64,000 bases of DNA from NCBI GenBank assembly GCA_013032095.1, contig WQBJ01000001.1:310001-374000 (forward strand), in the 5' to 3' direction. The position numbers were made by a program, and so were the translations under genes. Positions within the stretch are counted from its first letter, which is position 1. Every line of letters begins with the position of its first letter. The DNA is from Ruegeria atlantica. GTDB taxonomy: Bacteria; Pseudomonadota; Alphaproteobacteria; Rhodobacterales; Rhodobacteraceae. The notes beneath the pieces were generated by a model that had not been told where the DNA came from, ran no database searches, and saw only the letters and a program-made list of their open reading frames with translations. Below, piece by piece: positions 17,878 to 26,854 of this stretch.

Positions 17878-19023
17878 TCAGATATCCAGTGGTCGGATGA
17901 AGTTTGCGAAGGAATAAAGGCGGATATTGATGCGGCGCAGAAACTCGAAACTCTTGCCTTGCCCGGTGTAGATCGCCACGGCGGCGTGGCCACCAGCAGG
18001 GAAGGTGTGGCCATCGGGGATATCGACCGAGATTTGCACTGCGATGCGCCCCGGGAGTTTCGGCAATTCAAACCCGGGCAGGCGACCCGATGGCAGATAC
18101 TGACCCTGACGGGTGGCCCACCAGATCGCCTCGACCTTGCCGGTCAGAATCTCGCCGGGATAGAGGTCCAACGCCACCTCAACCTCTTGCCCGGGTTCGA
18201 CGAATTTCAGGTTTTGCTGGCGATAGGTGGCTAGAATGTAGGGGTTGTCCTTGGTGACAAAACTGGCAATCGCTCCCAGTCGGATTTCCCCCACAACCAG
18301 TCCTGGTCGGGCCTGTTGTGAGACGATCATGCCGTCTTCGGGCGCGTAAATCGTCGTGTTATCAAGAAAATACTGCGCCTTCTCCAACTGCGCTTGCGCC
18401 TGAAGGATGCCGGTGTTCACCCCGTCTATTTGCGAATCCAACGCCAGTTGCGCTTTTTCCAAATTGGCTTCGGCTTCTTTGATTTGAGCCTGATCTTCGG
18501 TGACCTGTTCGTTCCAGCGGTCCAGCTCATCCTGACGCGCGCCACCGGCGGGCACGAGGTTTTCATAGCGCGCTTGCTGCGTCAGAGCGTAAGCCAGTTG
18601 CGCATTCGCGCGCTCGACATTTTCGGCGGCGACAATCACATCCTGTTCAAGGATTTTGGCATTCTGCTCGGCGGCAACCAATTGTGCGGTGGCCTCTTCA
18701 ACCTCCAGCGCGAAAACGGTGTCGTCAAAGCGATAAAGAGGATCGCCTTTTTTGACCTCGGTATTGGGTTCGACCAGAACCTCGGTCAGGAGGGTAGGCT
18801 GGGTTAACCGAGGCACGATCTGAATGGTCGAGCGGACCACATGGCTGTCGAGGGAAAACGGTTGAAAGAACCGCAAAGCAACGAGGAAAACCAGGAGCAG
18901 ATGCGCGCCGACCCAAAAGGTGACAATCCCCCAGGTAATATTGAATTTCAGCCACTTCGCTTTGAAGAAAATGAACCAGACAAAAATGATGTAGAACAGC
19001 GTAATGCCGAGGGCGACAAACAT
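17878..19023 (-). CDS. HlyD-family membrane-fusion (adaptor) protein
   Basis: A 381-aa periplasmic adaptor. Two hydrophobic segments lie at the N-terminus (about residues 3-22 and 31-53). A split lipoyl/barrel region follows, with EVLVEPNTEVKKGDPLYRFDD-type sequence (ends EVLVEP and YRFDD), then a long coiled-coil hairpin (about 120-215) rich in Ala/Gln/Glu, and a return strand with IYAPEDGMIVSQQARPG. It resembles E. coli YiaV/YibH-type adaptors, which are also paired with a DUF3302 protein (YiaW). AAGGAAG lies before the ATG. It is 21 nt after the DUF3302 gene and 11 nt before the OMF gene. Confidence 0.9.
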   Translation of the reverse strand: MFVALGITLFYIIFVWFIFFKAKWLKFNITWGIVTFWVGAHLLLVFLVALRFFQPFSLDSHVVRSTIQIVPRLTQPTLLTEVLVEPNTEVKKGDPLYRFDDTVFALEVEEATAQLVAAEQNAKILEQDVIVAAENVERANAQLAYALTQQARYENLVPAGGARQDELDRWNEQVTEDQAQIKEAEANLEKAQLALDSQIDGVNTGILQAQAQLEKAQYFLDNTTIYAPEDGMIVSQQARPGLVVGEIRLGAIASFVTKDNPYILATYRQQNLKFVEPGQEVEVALDLYPGEILTGKVEAIWWATRQGQYLPSGRLPGFELPKLPGRIAVQISVDIPDGHTFPAGGHAAVAIYTGQGKSFEFLRRINIRLYSFANFIRPLDI

Positions 19024-19044
19024 ATTTTGTGACTTCCTTTGGCC

Positions 19045-19407
19045 TTAGCTTTTCTGCGTCTCGTCGGGATCAAGCGGGTCACGGTACTCTTCGTTCAGCG
19101 TGCCGCCCAACCGTTTGATTTCCTTGCGGACCGCGTCGCGCTCATCATCCGGCATACGGCGGATATCCACGGTGGCGCTATCGTGGAACGCCCAGATAAA
19201 GGCGTGGACCCACGGAACAATGGCCAAAAACCCCATCCAGCCCATAATTTTGACGGACTCTGCGTGCGGATGATTACGCTTGATCGCGATACGTCCCGGC
19301 AATCCCATGATGAACAGAAATAGCCCCATCACTGCTGCCAGCAGTAAAATCAGTGCCACGAATGTCAGGTAGTCGTAGACGCCCAGTGGCTGCCCTAGTA
19401 GTCCCAT
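19045..19407 (-). CDS. DUF3302 (YiaW-like) inner-membrane protein
   Basis: A 120-aa protein from ATG at 19407, which AAAGGAGG precedes by 7 nt; an in-frame upstream codon at 19467 lacks such a site. Two membrane segments (about residues 12-34 and 52-72) flank the family block IAIKRNHPHAESVKIMGWMG. The C-terminus is charged. YiaW-like proteins are encoded beside YiaV-like HlyD adaptors, as here. The molecular role is unknown; it may be a small inner-membrane partner of the adaptor. Confidence 0.8.
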   Translation of the reverse strand: MGLLGQPLGVYDYLTFVALILLLAAVMGLFLFIMGLPGRIAIKRNHPHAESVKIMGWMGFLAIVPWVHAFIWAFHDSATVDIRRMPDDERDAVRKEIKRLGGTLNEEYRDPLDPDETQKS

Positions 19408-19727
19408 GCTCGTGCCTCCTTTTGGGAAGGTTACTCCATCCTCAGTTGTTGGTGCCCAGTTCGTCAATCAATTTATGGTCGTCAGCCGGTTTCTTAAATT
19501 TTCGCCGACAACAAGGCGGGCGTGAATATTAGCCGATTTTCGGCAATGGTCGTCGAATGGTAAGAGTTCAGGTGCTGTTATGGCAAATATTAGCGCGCAT
19601 TTGAGCGCCAACACTGCCCTGATCTCTCTGTGTGCGCGACGGTAACTTTAGGGTGAGTGTGTCAGGCGAATTAAAATCTGGCAAGAACCTGAATTCAGGA
19701 TTTTCGTTTAATGCGAGTTACTTGGCG
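19408..19727. other. intergenic region between the export operon and glpR
   Basis: 320 bp without a supported gene. It must hold the promoter of the minus-strand DUF3302-HlyD-OMF operon. Two small palindromes are visible: GCCGA/TCGGC around TTT (19532-19544), and the perfect 12-mer CCTGAATTCAGG (19688-19699), 28 bp past the glpR stop. Neither has a T-tract, so neither is a clear terminator. Confidence 0.6.
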
Positions 19728-20489
19728 TCAGGCGCACAGATTTATTTGAGTTTTCCACTCGGCGCATTTCCGATACAGTTCATCGGGCAGGGCGTGATCG
19801 GTGTAGAATACGTCCACATCGGACAGCGACGCGATCCGCGCCGGGGCGGTGCGCTGGAACTTGGATTGGTCGGCGACCAGAAAAGTCTGGCGGGACTGCG
19901 CAATGATGGTCTGGCTGACGCGCACTTCCTGAAAATCGAAATCCAGCAAGTCTCCTTCGGCATCCATCGCCGAGCATCCAATGATGGCAAAATCGAACTT
20001 GAATTGCTCGATGGTCGAGATTGTGAGGTTTCCGACCAGTCCACCGTCGGAACGGCGCAGCACGCCACCTGCCACGACGATCTGGCAATTGGGGTTGTCG
20101 ACGAGAATATTGGCGACGTTCATATTGTTCGTCACCACCATCAGATCCCTATGGCCCAGCAACTGCCGGGCGACGGCCTCGGTTGAGGTGCCGATGTTCA
20201 GGAATACTGACGCACCGTCGGGAATATCTTGCGCGCAGCTTTGCGCGATGCGCGCCTTGGCGTCCGCGTTCATAGCGCGGCGATCCTCATAGCCAATATT
20301 GGACACGCCCGAGCGTAAGACTGCGCCGCCATGTACGCGATCTAACTTGCCCATGTCGGCCAGTTCGGAGAGGTCGCGGCGGATGGTTTGGACAGTCACG
20401 TCAAACCGCTCGGCCAGGTCTTCCACCGTCACGCGGCCGTCCAGTTTGGCGATGTTCAAAATGTCGGACTGACGAAAGGAAAGGGACAC
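19728..20489 (-). CDS. glpR: DeoR-family repressor, probably GlpR
   Basis: About 253 aa. The N-terminal DeoR helix-turn-helix contains RQSDILNIAKLDGRV and VTVQTIRRDLSELADMGKL. The sugar-phosphate sensor domain follows, with HGGAVLRSG, FLNIGTSTEAVA and VVAGGVLRRSDGGLVG. I prefer GTG at 20489: GGAG lies 6 nt upstream, whereas the in-frame TTG at 20501 has no ribosome-binding site. It is divergent from glpD with a 187-bp spacer holding matching ATGTTCG/CGAACAT half-sites. This supports glycerol-3-phosphate-responsive repression of glpD. Other DeoR regulators respond to different sugar phosphates. Confidence 0.88.
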   Translation of the reverse strand: MSLSFRQSDILNIAKLDGRVTVEDLAERFDVTVQTIRRDLSELADMGKLDRVHGGAVLRSGVSNIGYEDRRAMNADAKARIAQSCAQDIPDGASVFLNIGTSTEAVARQLLGHRDLMVVTNNMNVANILVDNPNCQIVVAGGVLRRSDGGLVGNLTISTIEQFKFDFAIIGCSAMDAEGDLLDFDFQEVRVSQTIIAQSRQTFLVADQSKFQRTAPARIASLSDVDVFYTDHALPDELYRKCAEWKTQINLCA

Positions 20490-20508
20490 GGCTTGCTCCA
20501 ATTAGAGT

Positions 20509-20596
20509 ATGTTCGGTTTTGTTCTATTTTACGTCAATTGCAACTGATCGTTCAGTTTTAGCTAAAATTCGGTTTGACGTGCGGCAAAACGAACAT
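20509..20596. promoter_or_regulatory. paired ATGTTCG / CGAACAT half-sites between glpR and glpD
   Basis: ATGTTCG at 20509-20515 and its reverse complement CGAACAT at 20590-20596 flank the AT-rich core of the divergent spacer. They resemble half-sites of enterobacterial GlpR operators, which contain TGTTCG/CGAACA. They fit looping or dual-operator repression, by inference. Confidence 0.5.
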
Positions 20597-20676
20597 AAAC
20601 GAAAATCGACATTGACGATACGAGTGTTCCCGCGATTAATGAGCGCACGTTTTCCACCTTGGGGAATCATCCGGAT

Positions 20677-22260
20677 ATGGAACAGACAAACGAACAGGTA
20701 TCGGACCTTTTCATCATCGGTGGTGGCATCAATGGATGCGGCATCGCGCGGGATGCCGCGGGCCGGGGGCTTTCGGTGACCTTGGCCGAGATGAATGATC
20801 TGGCTTCGGCAACATCATCGGCCTCGACCAAACTGTTCCACGGGGGGCTGCGGTATCTGGAGTATTTCGAGTTTCGGCTAGTCCGAGAGGCTCTGATTGA
20901 ACGCGAAACCCTTTTGCGGGCGATGCCGCATATCAGCTGGCCCATGCGCTTTGTGCTGCCCTACCACGCGGATATGAGGTTTGACTCCGAAACGCCGACC
21001 TCGCGCTTGCTGAGCACCGTCATGCCTTGGATGAAAGGGCGACGTCCGGCTTGGCTGATCCGGCTGGGACTATTCATGTACGACCATCTGGGTGGGCGTA
21101 AGATTTTGCCCGGTACAGCCTCATTGAACCTGAAGACGGCGTCCGAGGGGCGACCTCTGCAGGACAAGTTCGAAACTGCATATGAATACTCCGACTGCTG
21201 GATTGAGGATTCGCGCTTGGTTGTTCTTAATGCGCGCGACGCCGAGGCGCGTGGGGCGGAAATCTTGGTTCGCACCGAGGTTCTATCGGCCGAATGCGTC
21301 GACGACCTATGGGCAGTGACGGTCCGAAACAGCGGTAGCGACATTCGCGTGATCAAAGCCAGAATGTTGGTCAACGCTGGCGGTCCTTGGGTGGGGGATA
21401 TCATCCAATCGAAAATCCGCGTGAACTCGCGAGAGGGTGTCCGGCTGGTGCGTGGCAGCCATATCGTGACCCGCAAGCTGTTCGATCACGACAAGTGCTA
21501 TTTCTTCCAAGGCGAGGATGGCCGTATTATTTTTGCTATTCCCTATGAGCGTGACTTTACCCTGATTGGCACGACGGATCAGGATCATCCGAATCCATCC
21601 GAAACTCCGGTATGTACTGAAGCGGAACAGGACTATCTGTGCGCCTTTGCTACCAAGTATTTCAAGTCGCCGGTGACGCGTGACGACATCGTCTGGACCT
21701 ATTCCGGTGTCCGCCCCCTTTATGACGACGGTGCCAGCAGCGCGACCGCTGCGACACGAGATTACACTTTGAAAGTGGACGCGCAGGGTGGAGCGCCGGT
21801 TTTGAACGTCTTTGGAGGAAAGATCACAACGTACCGAAGGCTTGCAGAAAGTGCTCTGGAGAAGGTGGCCGAGTATTTTCCAGATCTGCCCGGATCGTGG
21901 ACGGCAGGCGTTGCTTTGCCCGGCGGTGACTTCCCGGTCGATGGGGTGCAGGATCTGGTCGCCGGGTTGGAATCTGACTATGCCTTTCTGGATCAAGCTT
22001 GGGCCAAACGCCTCGTGCGTGCGTATGGAACTGAGGCGCGTGCAATTCTGGGGCAGGTGGCAACTGCCGAAGAATTGGGCGAGGACTTCGGAGCCACTCT
22101 AACCGCACGGGAATTGGAGTGGCTGATGGACAAGGAATATGCGCGTACGGCCGAGGATGTGGTTTGGCGAAGAAACAAGTTGGGTTTGCGGTTAAGTGCC
22201 GAGCAGATTGCTCGGATCCAGGACTGGATGGATCAACGCAGCGCGCAAGCCGCTGCCTAA
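20677..22260 (+). CDS. glpD: aerobic glycerol-3-phosphate dehydrogenase
   Basis: About 527 aa from ATG at 20677; an in-frame TTG at 20659 is the alternative, and the nearby GGGG serves the ATG better. The FAD-binding Rossmann motif DLFIIGGGINGCGIARDAAG lies near residues 10-29, followed by SSASTKLFHGGLRYLE, which is diagnostic for GlpD. The later blocks FAIPYERDFTLIGTTD and FGGKITTYRRLAE are also present. The enzyme oxidises sn-glycerol-3-phosphate to dihydroxyacetone phosphate at the inner membrane and passes electrons to quinone. It is divergent from glpR and followed by a strong bidirectional terminator. Confidence 0.96.
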   Translation: MEQTNEQVSDLFIIGGGINGCGIARDAAGRGLSVTLAEMNDLASATSSASTKLFHGGLRYLEYFEFRLVREALIERETLLRAMPHISWPMRFVLPYHADMRFDSETPTSRLLSTVMPWMKGRRPAWLIRLGLFMYDHLGGRKILPGTASLNLKTASEGRPLQDKFETAYEYSDCWIEDSRLVVLNARDAEARGAEILVRTEVLSAECVDDLWAVTVRNSGSDIRVIKARMLVNAGGPWVGDIIQSKIRVNSREGVRLVRGSHIVTRKLFDHDKCYFFQGEDGRIIFAIPYERDFTLIGTTDQDHPNPSETPVCTEAEQDYLCAFATKYFKSPVTRDDIVWTYSGVRPLYDDGASSATAATRDYTLKVDAQGGAPVLNVFGGKITTYRRLAESALEKVAEYFPDLPGSWTAGVALPGGDFPVDGVQDLVAGLESDYAFLDQAWAKRLVRAYGTEARAILGQVATAEELGEDFGATLTARELEWLMDKEYARTAEDVVWRRNKLGLRLSAEQIARIQDWMDQRSAQAAA

Positions 22261-22261
22261 G

Positions 22262-22296
22262 AAAAAGCCCCGCCAAATCGGCGGGGCTTTTATTTT
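22262..22296 (+). terminator. bidirectional rho-independent terminator between glpD and the RND pump gene
   Basis: AAAAGCCCCGCC and GGCGGGGCTTTT form a 12-bp stem around AAATC (22263-22291). TTTT(A)TTTT follows on the plus strand, and an A-run precedes the stem, giving a T-run on the minus strand. It can serve glpD and the convergent pump gene. Confidence 0.92.
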
Positions 22297-25200
22297 AAGC
22301 TGCTTCTTCCGAAGGGCCGGGATCGTTCTTGGTGCCTTTGATCCACTCCCTTAAGCTTTGCATCAGGGCATAGAGGACTGGCACAAGAATGACACCGACC
22401 AGCGTTGCTGCCAGCATCCCGCCAAAGACTGCTACACCGATGGCCTTCTGGCTGGCCGCGCCTGCACCGCTGGCTGCCAGCAACGGCACGACCCCCAGCA
22501 GGAAGGATAGGGCCGTCATCATCACCGCGCGGAAACGCTGGAAGGCGGCCTCGGCGGCGGCATCCTTGATTGATAGTCCATTGGCCCTCTGTTCCATCGC
22601 AAATTCGACGATCAGAATGCCGTTCTTTGACGCCAGCCCCACAAGCATGATCATCCCGATCTGCGTATACAGGTTGATGTCACTCCCCACGATGGCCACG
22701 GCGGCCACCGCACCGAACAGGGCGACGATCACCGAGAGCAGGATGGATACCGGCATCGTCCAACTCTCGTATTGCCCGACAAGGAACAAATAGCCGAACA
22801 TGATCGCCAGACCCAGGATCACGATCACAAGACCACCCGTGGCCAATTGCTGTTGTGCCGTCCCTGTCCACTCAAACGCATAGCCGGGCGGTAGGGCAGT
22901 TGCCGATTCCTCGGTCATCACGGTGATCGCGTCACCGGTTGAAAGGCCCGGCGCAGGTACTGCAGTTACTGTTGCCGACCGGAACAGGTTGTGCCGTTTT
23001 AGCAAAACAGGCCCCAGCACGTTTTCAACGTCGATCAGTGTGCCCAGCGGCACCATCTCACCCTCTTGCGACCGGACATAGAGGTTCGAGATATCTTCGA
23101 CATTATCGCGATAGCTTCCGTCGGCCTGAATCATCACGCGATAGACTCGCCCGAACAGGTTGAAGTCGTTAACGTAGTAAGACCCCAACTGCGCCTGCAT
23201 GGTCTGGAACACTTCGGCCACGGACACGTTCAGCGTCTTGGCCTTCTCGCGGTCCAGATCGACGAACAATTGCGGAACGTTCGCGCGGAAGGTGGTATAG
23301 GCTTGCCCGATCTCGGGTCGCTGGTTCGCGGCGTAGACAAACGAACCCACGGCCGAGGCCAGATCCTGTGGTGAACCGCCCCCGGTCTGCTGTACCTCCA
23401 TCTCAACACCGGCTGAGTTACCGAGGCCCTGAATCGGCGGCGGGTTGAAGGCCACGATTGAAGCTGCGGACTCGCCATAAGCAATCGCAAGAACCTTCTG
23501 CAGAATTGCGTCTGCACTTAAGTCATCATCTTGACGTTCATCCCAGTTTTCGAGGTTTACGAAAATTGCCGCGCCGTTCGTCGTGGTGCCATTCAGGATC
23601 GAGAAGCCGTTGATCAGAACGGTGCTCGACACGCCCGGGATTTGCTGAATTTGATCGTCGACACGTGCCGAGACGACTTCGGTCCGTTCCAGCGTTGCCG
23701 CATCGGGTAGCTGAATGTCGACAAACAGGTAACCGTTGTCCTCTAGCGGCAAGAAACCGCTGGATGTGTTGGACATGATGGTGCCTGTGCCCATCGCCAG
23801 CGCAACGATGATGCCAAGGCCAATCACCGGCAGGATCAGCAGCTTACGTACGATGGCTACATAGCCATTGCGAACGCTTCCAATAAACCGCTCGAATACC
23901 GCCAGAAGGCCCTTGGGAGGACCTGACCGTGCTTGCAGAACAAGCCCGCACAAGGCCGGTGACAGGGTCAGAGCGTTGATCGACGAGATCACAACAGCGG
24001 TCGAGATTGTCACAGCGAACTGCGAATAAAGCCGCCCTGAGATGCCCGGCATGAAGGTCACCGGCACGAACACCGCCAGCAGGACCAGCGTGGTTGCAAT
24101 CACCGGGCCAGTAATTTGCCCCATAGCTTTGCGAGTGGCCTCTGCCGGAGGCAGACCTTCTTCCGCGATAATCCGTTCCACGTTTTCGACAACAACAATC
24201 GCGTCGTCCACCACGATCCCGATCGCCAGAACCAGCGCAAACAGCGAGATCGTGTTTAGCGACATGCCAAACAATAACAGGAAGGCAAAGGTGCCGATCA
24301 GAGAGACCGGGATCGCAACCGCCGGAATGATCGTCGCGCGCCAACTGCCCAGAAAGATGAAAACGACAGTGATCACCAGCGTGAATGTCATGATCAGGGT
24401 GGTGACCACATCATTCAGGGACTGTTCAACAAAGTCGGTGGTGTTGAAGGGAACGTCATATTCAACGTCGGTCGGGAAGGTGCGTGACAGGCGTTCCAGT
24501 TCGGCCTCGACCCGTTCAGACACTGCCAGCGCGTTAGCACCGGGTGCCTGATAGATGCCGATGACGGTTGCCGGTACGCTGTCGAAATAGCCCGATGCCG
24601 CGTAGTATTGTGCGCCCAGTTCTACCCGTGCGATGTCCTTGACCCGCACGATCGAACCAGCATCACCAGTGCGAATGACTATCTCCCCGAACTCGTCGGC
24701 CGACGTCAGGCGGCCTTTGGTCTTGATCGTATACTGAAAGGTCTGTCCTTCGGGCACGGGGGGAGCACCGATCGAGCCAGCCGAGACTTCGACGTTCTGC
24801 TCACGAATGGCGCTGATCACATCGCCCGGAGTGATGGACAAGGCCGCCATCTTGTCCGGGTCCATCCAGATTCGCATGGCGTATTCCAGATTGGTCAGAA
24901 CGTCGGCCTTACCCACGCCTTGAACCCGCGCCAATGCGTCTTTCAGGTTAATAGAAGCGTAGTTCGACAGAAACACACTGTCATAAGTGCCGTTTGGCGA
25001 AGTCAGCGTTACCAACAGCAGCATGTTGGTCGATGCCTTTTGCGTGACCACACCCGAAGATGTCACCTCGGAGGGCAGAGAGGACATGGCCTGCGCCACC
25101 CGGTTCTGCACGTTCACCGATGCAATGTCTGGGTCGGTACCGACTTCGAAGGTAATATTCAACGAATACGACCCGTTGTCCGATGAGGTAGACGTCATAT

Positions 25201-25432
25201 AGATCATGTCGTCCACGCCATTCACCTGCGCCTCGATAGGGGCGGCGACGGTGTTTTCCACCGTTTCAGCGTTCGCACCGGTGTAAGTGGTCGTAACACT
25301 GACCACAGGCGGTGTAATGTCGGGGAACTGGGCCACCGGCAGAACCAGATAGCCGATCCCACCCATGATGGTCAGGACGAGTGAAATAACAAGCGCCAGC
25401 TTGGGCCGGCTAATGAACAGGGCTGAGAACAT
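22295..25432 (-). CDS. RND efflux pump inner-membrane transporter (AcrB/HAE1 family)
   Basis: A 1045-aa proton-driven drug exporter. It starts [20 protein letters not shown] and has 12 expected membrane segments in two halves with two large periplasmic loops. The fourth membrane segment carries the proton-relay pair in [37 protein letters not shown] and the mirror block in the second half, [15 protein letters not shown], are typical. Length matches AcrB. The adaptor gene lies 3 nt upstream. No outer-membrane factor adjoins; the NodT-type gene at 16304-17866 is the nearest candidate. The minus-strand gene ends at the shared terminator. Confidence 0.95.
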   Translation of the reverse strand: MFSALFISRPKLALVISLVLTIMGGIGYLVLPVAQFPDITPPVVSVTTTYTGANAETVENTVAAPIEAQVNGVDDMIYMTSTSSDNGSYSLNITFEVGTDPDIASVNVQNRVAQAMSSLPSEVTSSGVVTQKASTNMLLLVTLTSPNGTYDSVFLSNYASINLKDALARVQGVGKADVLTNLEYAMRIWMDPDKMAALSITPGDVISAIREQNVEVSAGSIGAPPVPEGQTFQYTIKTKGRLTSADEFGEIVIRTGDAGSIVRVKDIARVELGAQYYAASGYFDSVPATVIGIYQAPGANALAVSERVEAELERLSRTFPTDVEYDVPFNTTDFVEQSLNDVVTTLIMTFTLVITVVFIFLGSWRATIIPAVAIPVSLIGTFAFLLLFGMSLNTISLFALVLAIGIVVDDAIVVVENVERIIAEEGLPPAEATRKAMGQITGPVIATTLVLLAVFVPVTFMPGISGRLYSQFAVTISTAVVISSINALTLSPALCGLVLQARSGPPKGLLAVFERFIGSVRNGYVAIVRKLLILPVIGLGIIVALAMGTGTIMSNTSSGFLPLEDNGYLFVDIQLPDAATLERTEVVSARVDDQIQQIPGVSSTVLINGFSILNGTTTNGAAIFVNLENWDERQDDDLSADAILQKVLAIAYGESAASIVAFNPPPIQGLGNSAGVEMEVQQTGGGSPQDLASAVGSFVYAANQRPEIGQAYTTFRANVPQLFVDLDREKAKTLNVSVAEVFQTMQAQLGSYYVNDFNLFGRVYRVMIQADGSYRDNVEDISNLYVRSQEGEMVPLGTLIDVENVLGPVLLKRHNLFRSATVTAVPAPGLSTGDAITVMTEESATALPPGYAFEWTGTAQQQLATGGLVIVILGLAIMFGYLFLVGQYESWTMPVSILLSVIVALFGAVAAVAIVGSDINLYTQIGMIMLVGLASKNGILIVEFAMEQRANGLSIKDAAAEAAFQRFRAVMMTALSFLLGVVPLLAASGAGAASQKAIGVAVFGGMLAATLVGVILVPVLYALMQSLREWIKGTKNDPGPSEEAA

Positions 25433-25435
25433 CGG

Positions 25436-26602
25436 TTACTCTCCCGGCTGCTCAGATGCCACGACGGCATCTACAGCGACGCCTGGGCGGACCCTTTGAA
25501 GGCCCTCGACGATGACGCTTTCCCCTTCACGTAGACCGTCCTTGACGATCACCGCCGTTCCTTCGTTGTCTCCGGTGGTGATATAGCGCTGCTCGACCAT
25601 CTGCTGGTCGTTGACGACCAGCACAAATTCGCCTCGTTGGTCGCGTTGCAGCGCGGCTTGTGGAACCAGGACCTCAAGTGTCGGTTCTAGCGCTTCGATT
25701 TGCACGCTTAGAAACGCACCGTCGATGATGAGTCGGTTTTCGTTAGGGAATTCGGCGCGCATCCTGATAGCACCGGTCAGAGGGTCGATCCGGTTGTCGA
25801 CGAACACAATTTTACCGGTTTCATCCAGTTCCGATCCGTTCGGCAATGTTACGTGCACGTTCGGGCTTTTGTTGCTTTCCGCCAGGGACGAAGCGTTCTC
25901 TCCTACAGCCTCAAGAACCGTGGTGAACTGCTTTTCATTGATGGAAAAATTAACGTAGATAGGGGCTTCGCTGACGATATTGACCAGCGGAGGATTGGTC
26001 GGACCGACAACGTCACCGACACTGATCGCAACCCGACCGATGCGACCATCAAAGGGCGCGTGGATTTTTGTATAGCTTAGGTCAAGCTCCGCCTGCTGAA
26101 TCGCAGCTTTGGCGGCTTTTACCTCAGCCTCGGCTACTAATTCGTTAGCCCGGGCGATATCGCGCTCGGATTCCGGTGTAGCGTCGCGTCTGTACAGCTC
26201 CTCTTTACGAGCCAGATCGACCTTTGCCAGTTCTAGGTTGGCTTCGGCCCTGTCCAGATCGGCGTTTCGGGATTGCAGTGTCGCCTCGTAAAGGTCAGGT
26301 TCGATGGTGAACAGCACGTCACCCCGTTTGACCAAGGCACCATCTTCTACGTTCTGGCTTTCCAGAAACCCGCTGACGCGCGCAACGATATCGGCCTTAT
26401 CCAGAGCCTCGGCCCGCCCGATAAAGACAGCTTCTTCGGTGATTTCCTCAGTGTAGGCGGCTGCAATCGACACTTTCGGGGGCGGGGCTTCACTTTGATC
26501 TTGCGCTGCTGCCGCATGCGCCAAGCTCAGGCAGGCCAAACCTACAAGGGCTCGGGATGGTCCGCCCAAGCGGAATAGAGAGTTCTTCAATGCAAGGGAC
26601 AT
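25436..26602 (-). CDS. RND efflux adaptor (AcrA/MexA family)
   Basis: A 388-aa periplasmic adaptor with a signal peptide of about 33 residues (ends HAAAAQ). The lipoyl domain halves are at about residues 60-95 (ARVSGFLESQNVEDGALVKRG, cited by ends ARVSGF and LVKRG) and 165-200 (IHAPFDGRIGRVAISVGDVV). They bracket an alpha-helical hairpin. The beta-barrel and membrane-proximal regions follow, with FVDNRIDPLTGAIRMRAEF, diagnostic of the family. It forms an operon with the pump gene. Two CTCGTTA copies and a small palindrome lie upstream and may bind a repressor. Confidence 0.94.
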   Translation of the reverse strand: MSLALKNSLFRLGGPSRALVGLACLSLAHAAAAQDQSEAPPPKVSIAAAYTEEITEEAVFIGRAEALDKADIVARVSGFLESQNVEDGALVKRGDVLFTIEPDLYEATLQSRNADLDRAEANLELAKVDLARKEELYRRDATPESERDIARANELVAEAEVKAAKAAIQQAELDLSYTKIHAPFDGRIGRVAISVGDVVGPTNPPLVNIVSEAPIYVNFSINEKQFTTVLEAVGENASSLAESNKSPNVHVTLPNGSELDETGKIVFVDNRIDPLTGAIRMRAEFPNENRLIIDGAFLSVQIEALEPTLEVLVPQAALQRDQRGEFVLVVNDQQMVEQRYITTGDNEGTAVIVKDGLREGESVIVEGLQRVRPGVAVDAVVASEQPGE

Positions 26603-26611
26603 GGCGGGCGC

Positions 26612-26655
26612 CTCGTTAATTCTAAGGATTTCTCGTTAGAGCGCGCTGAGCGCTC
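26612..26655. promoter_or_regulatory. CTCGTTA direct repeat and GAGCGC/GCGCTC palindrome upstream of the adaptor gene
   Basis: CTCGTTA occurs at 26612-26618 and 26632-26638, exactly 20 bp (two helical turns) apart. Immediately beyond lies GAGCGC-GCTGA-GCGCTC (26639-26655). The cluster is 10-53 bp before the adaptor start, where an efflux repressor could act. No regulator gene adjoins. Confidence 0.35.
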
Positions 26656-26854
26656 CGACGAGTCGATTGAATTTCAGGTCAGGATGGCCGTTTTGGGACA
26701 CGATCTCAAGCTTATTGAATGCAATAGATTGCCAAGAACCACGGAATTTTTTCCGTCGCTGAGAAGACTTAGGTCTATGAGTCTACGTTTTGGGGGGCGC
26801 AAATGAATCGTGGGCCAAATGGCCCCCGATTCCCAATTCTAGATTTCTGGCGGA

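Noticed and set aside
26806..26831. GGGCCA/TGGCCC hairpin after metG
   Set aside because: Stem is interrupted and there is no proper T-tract; too weak to call a terminator.
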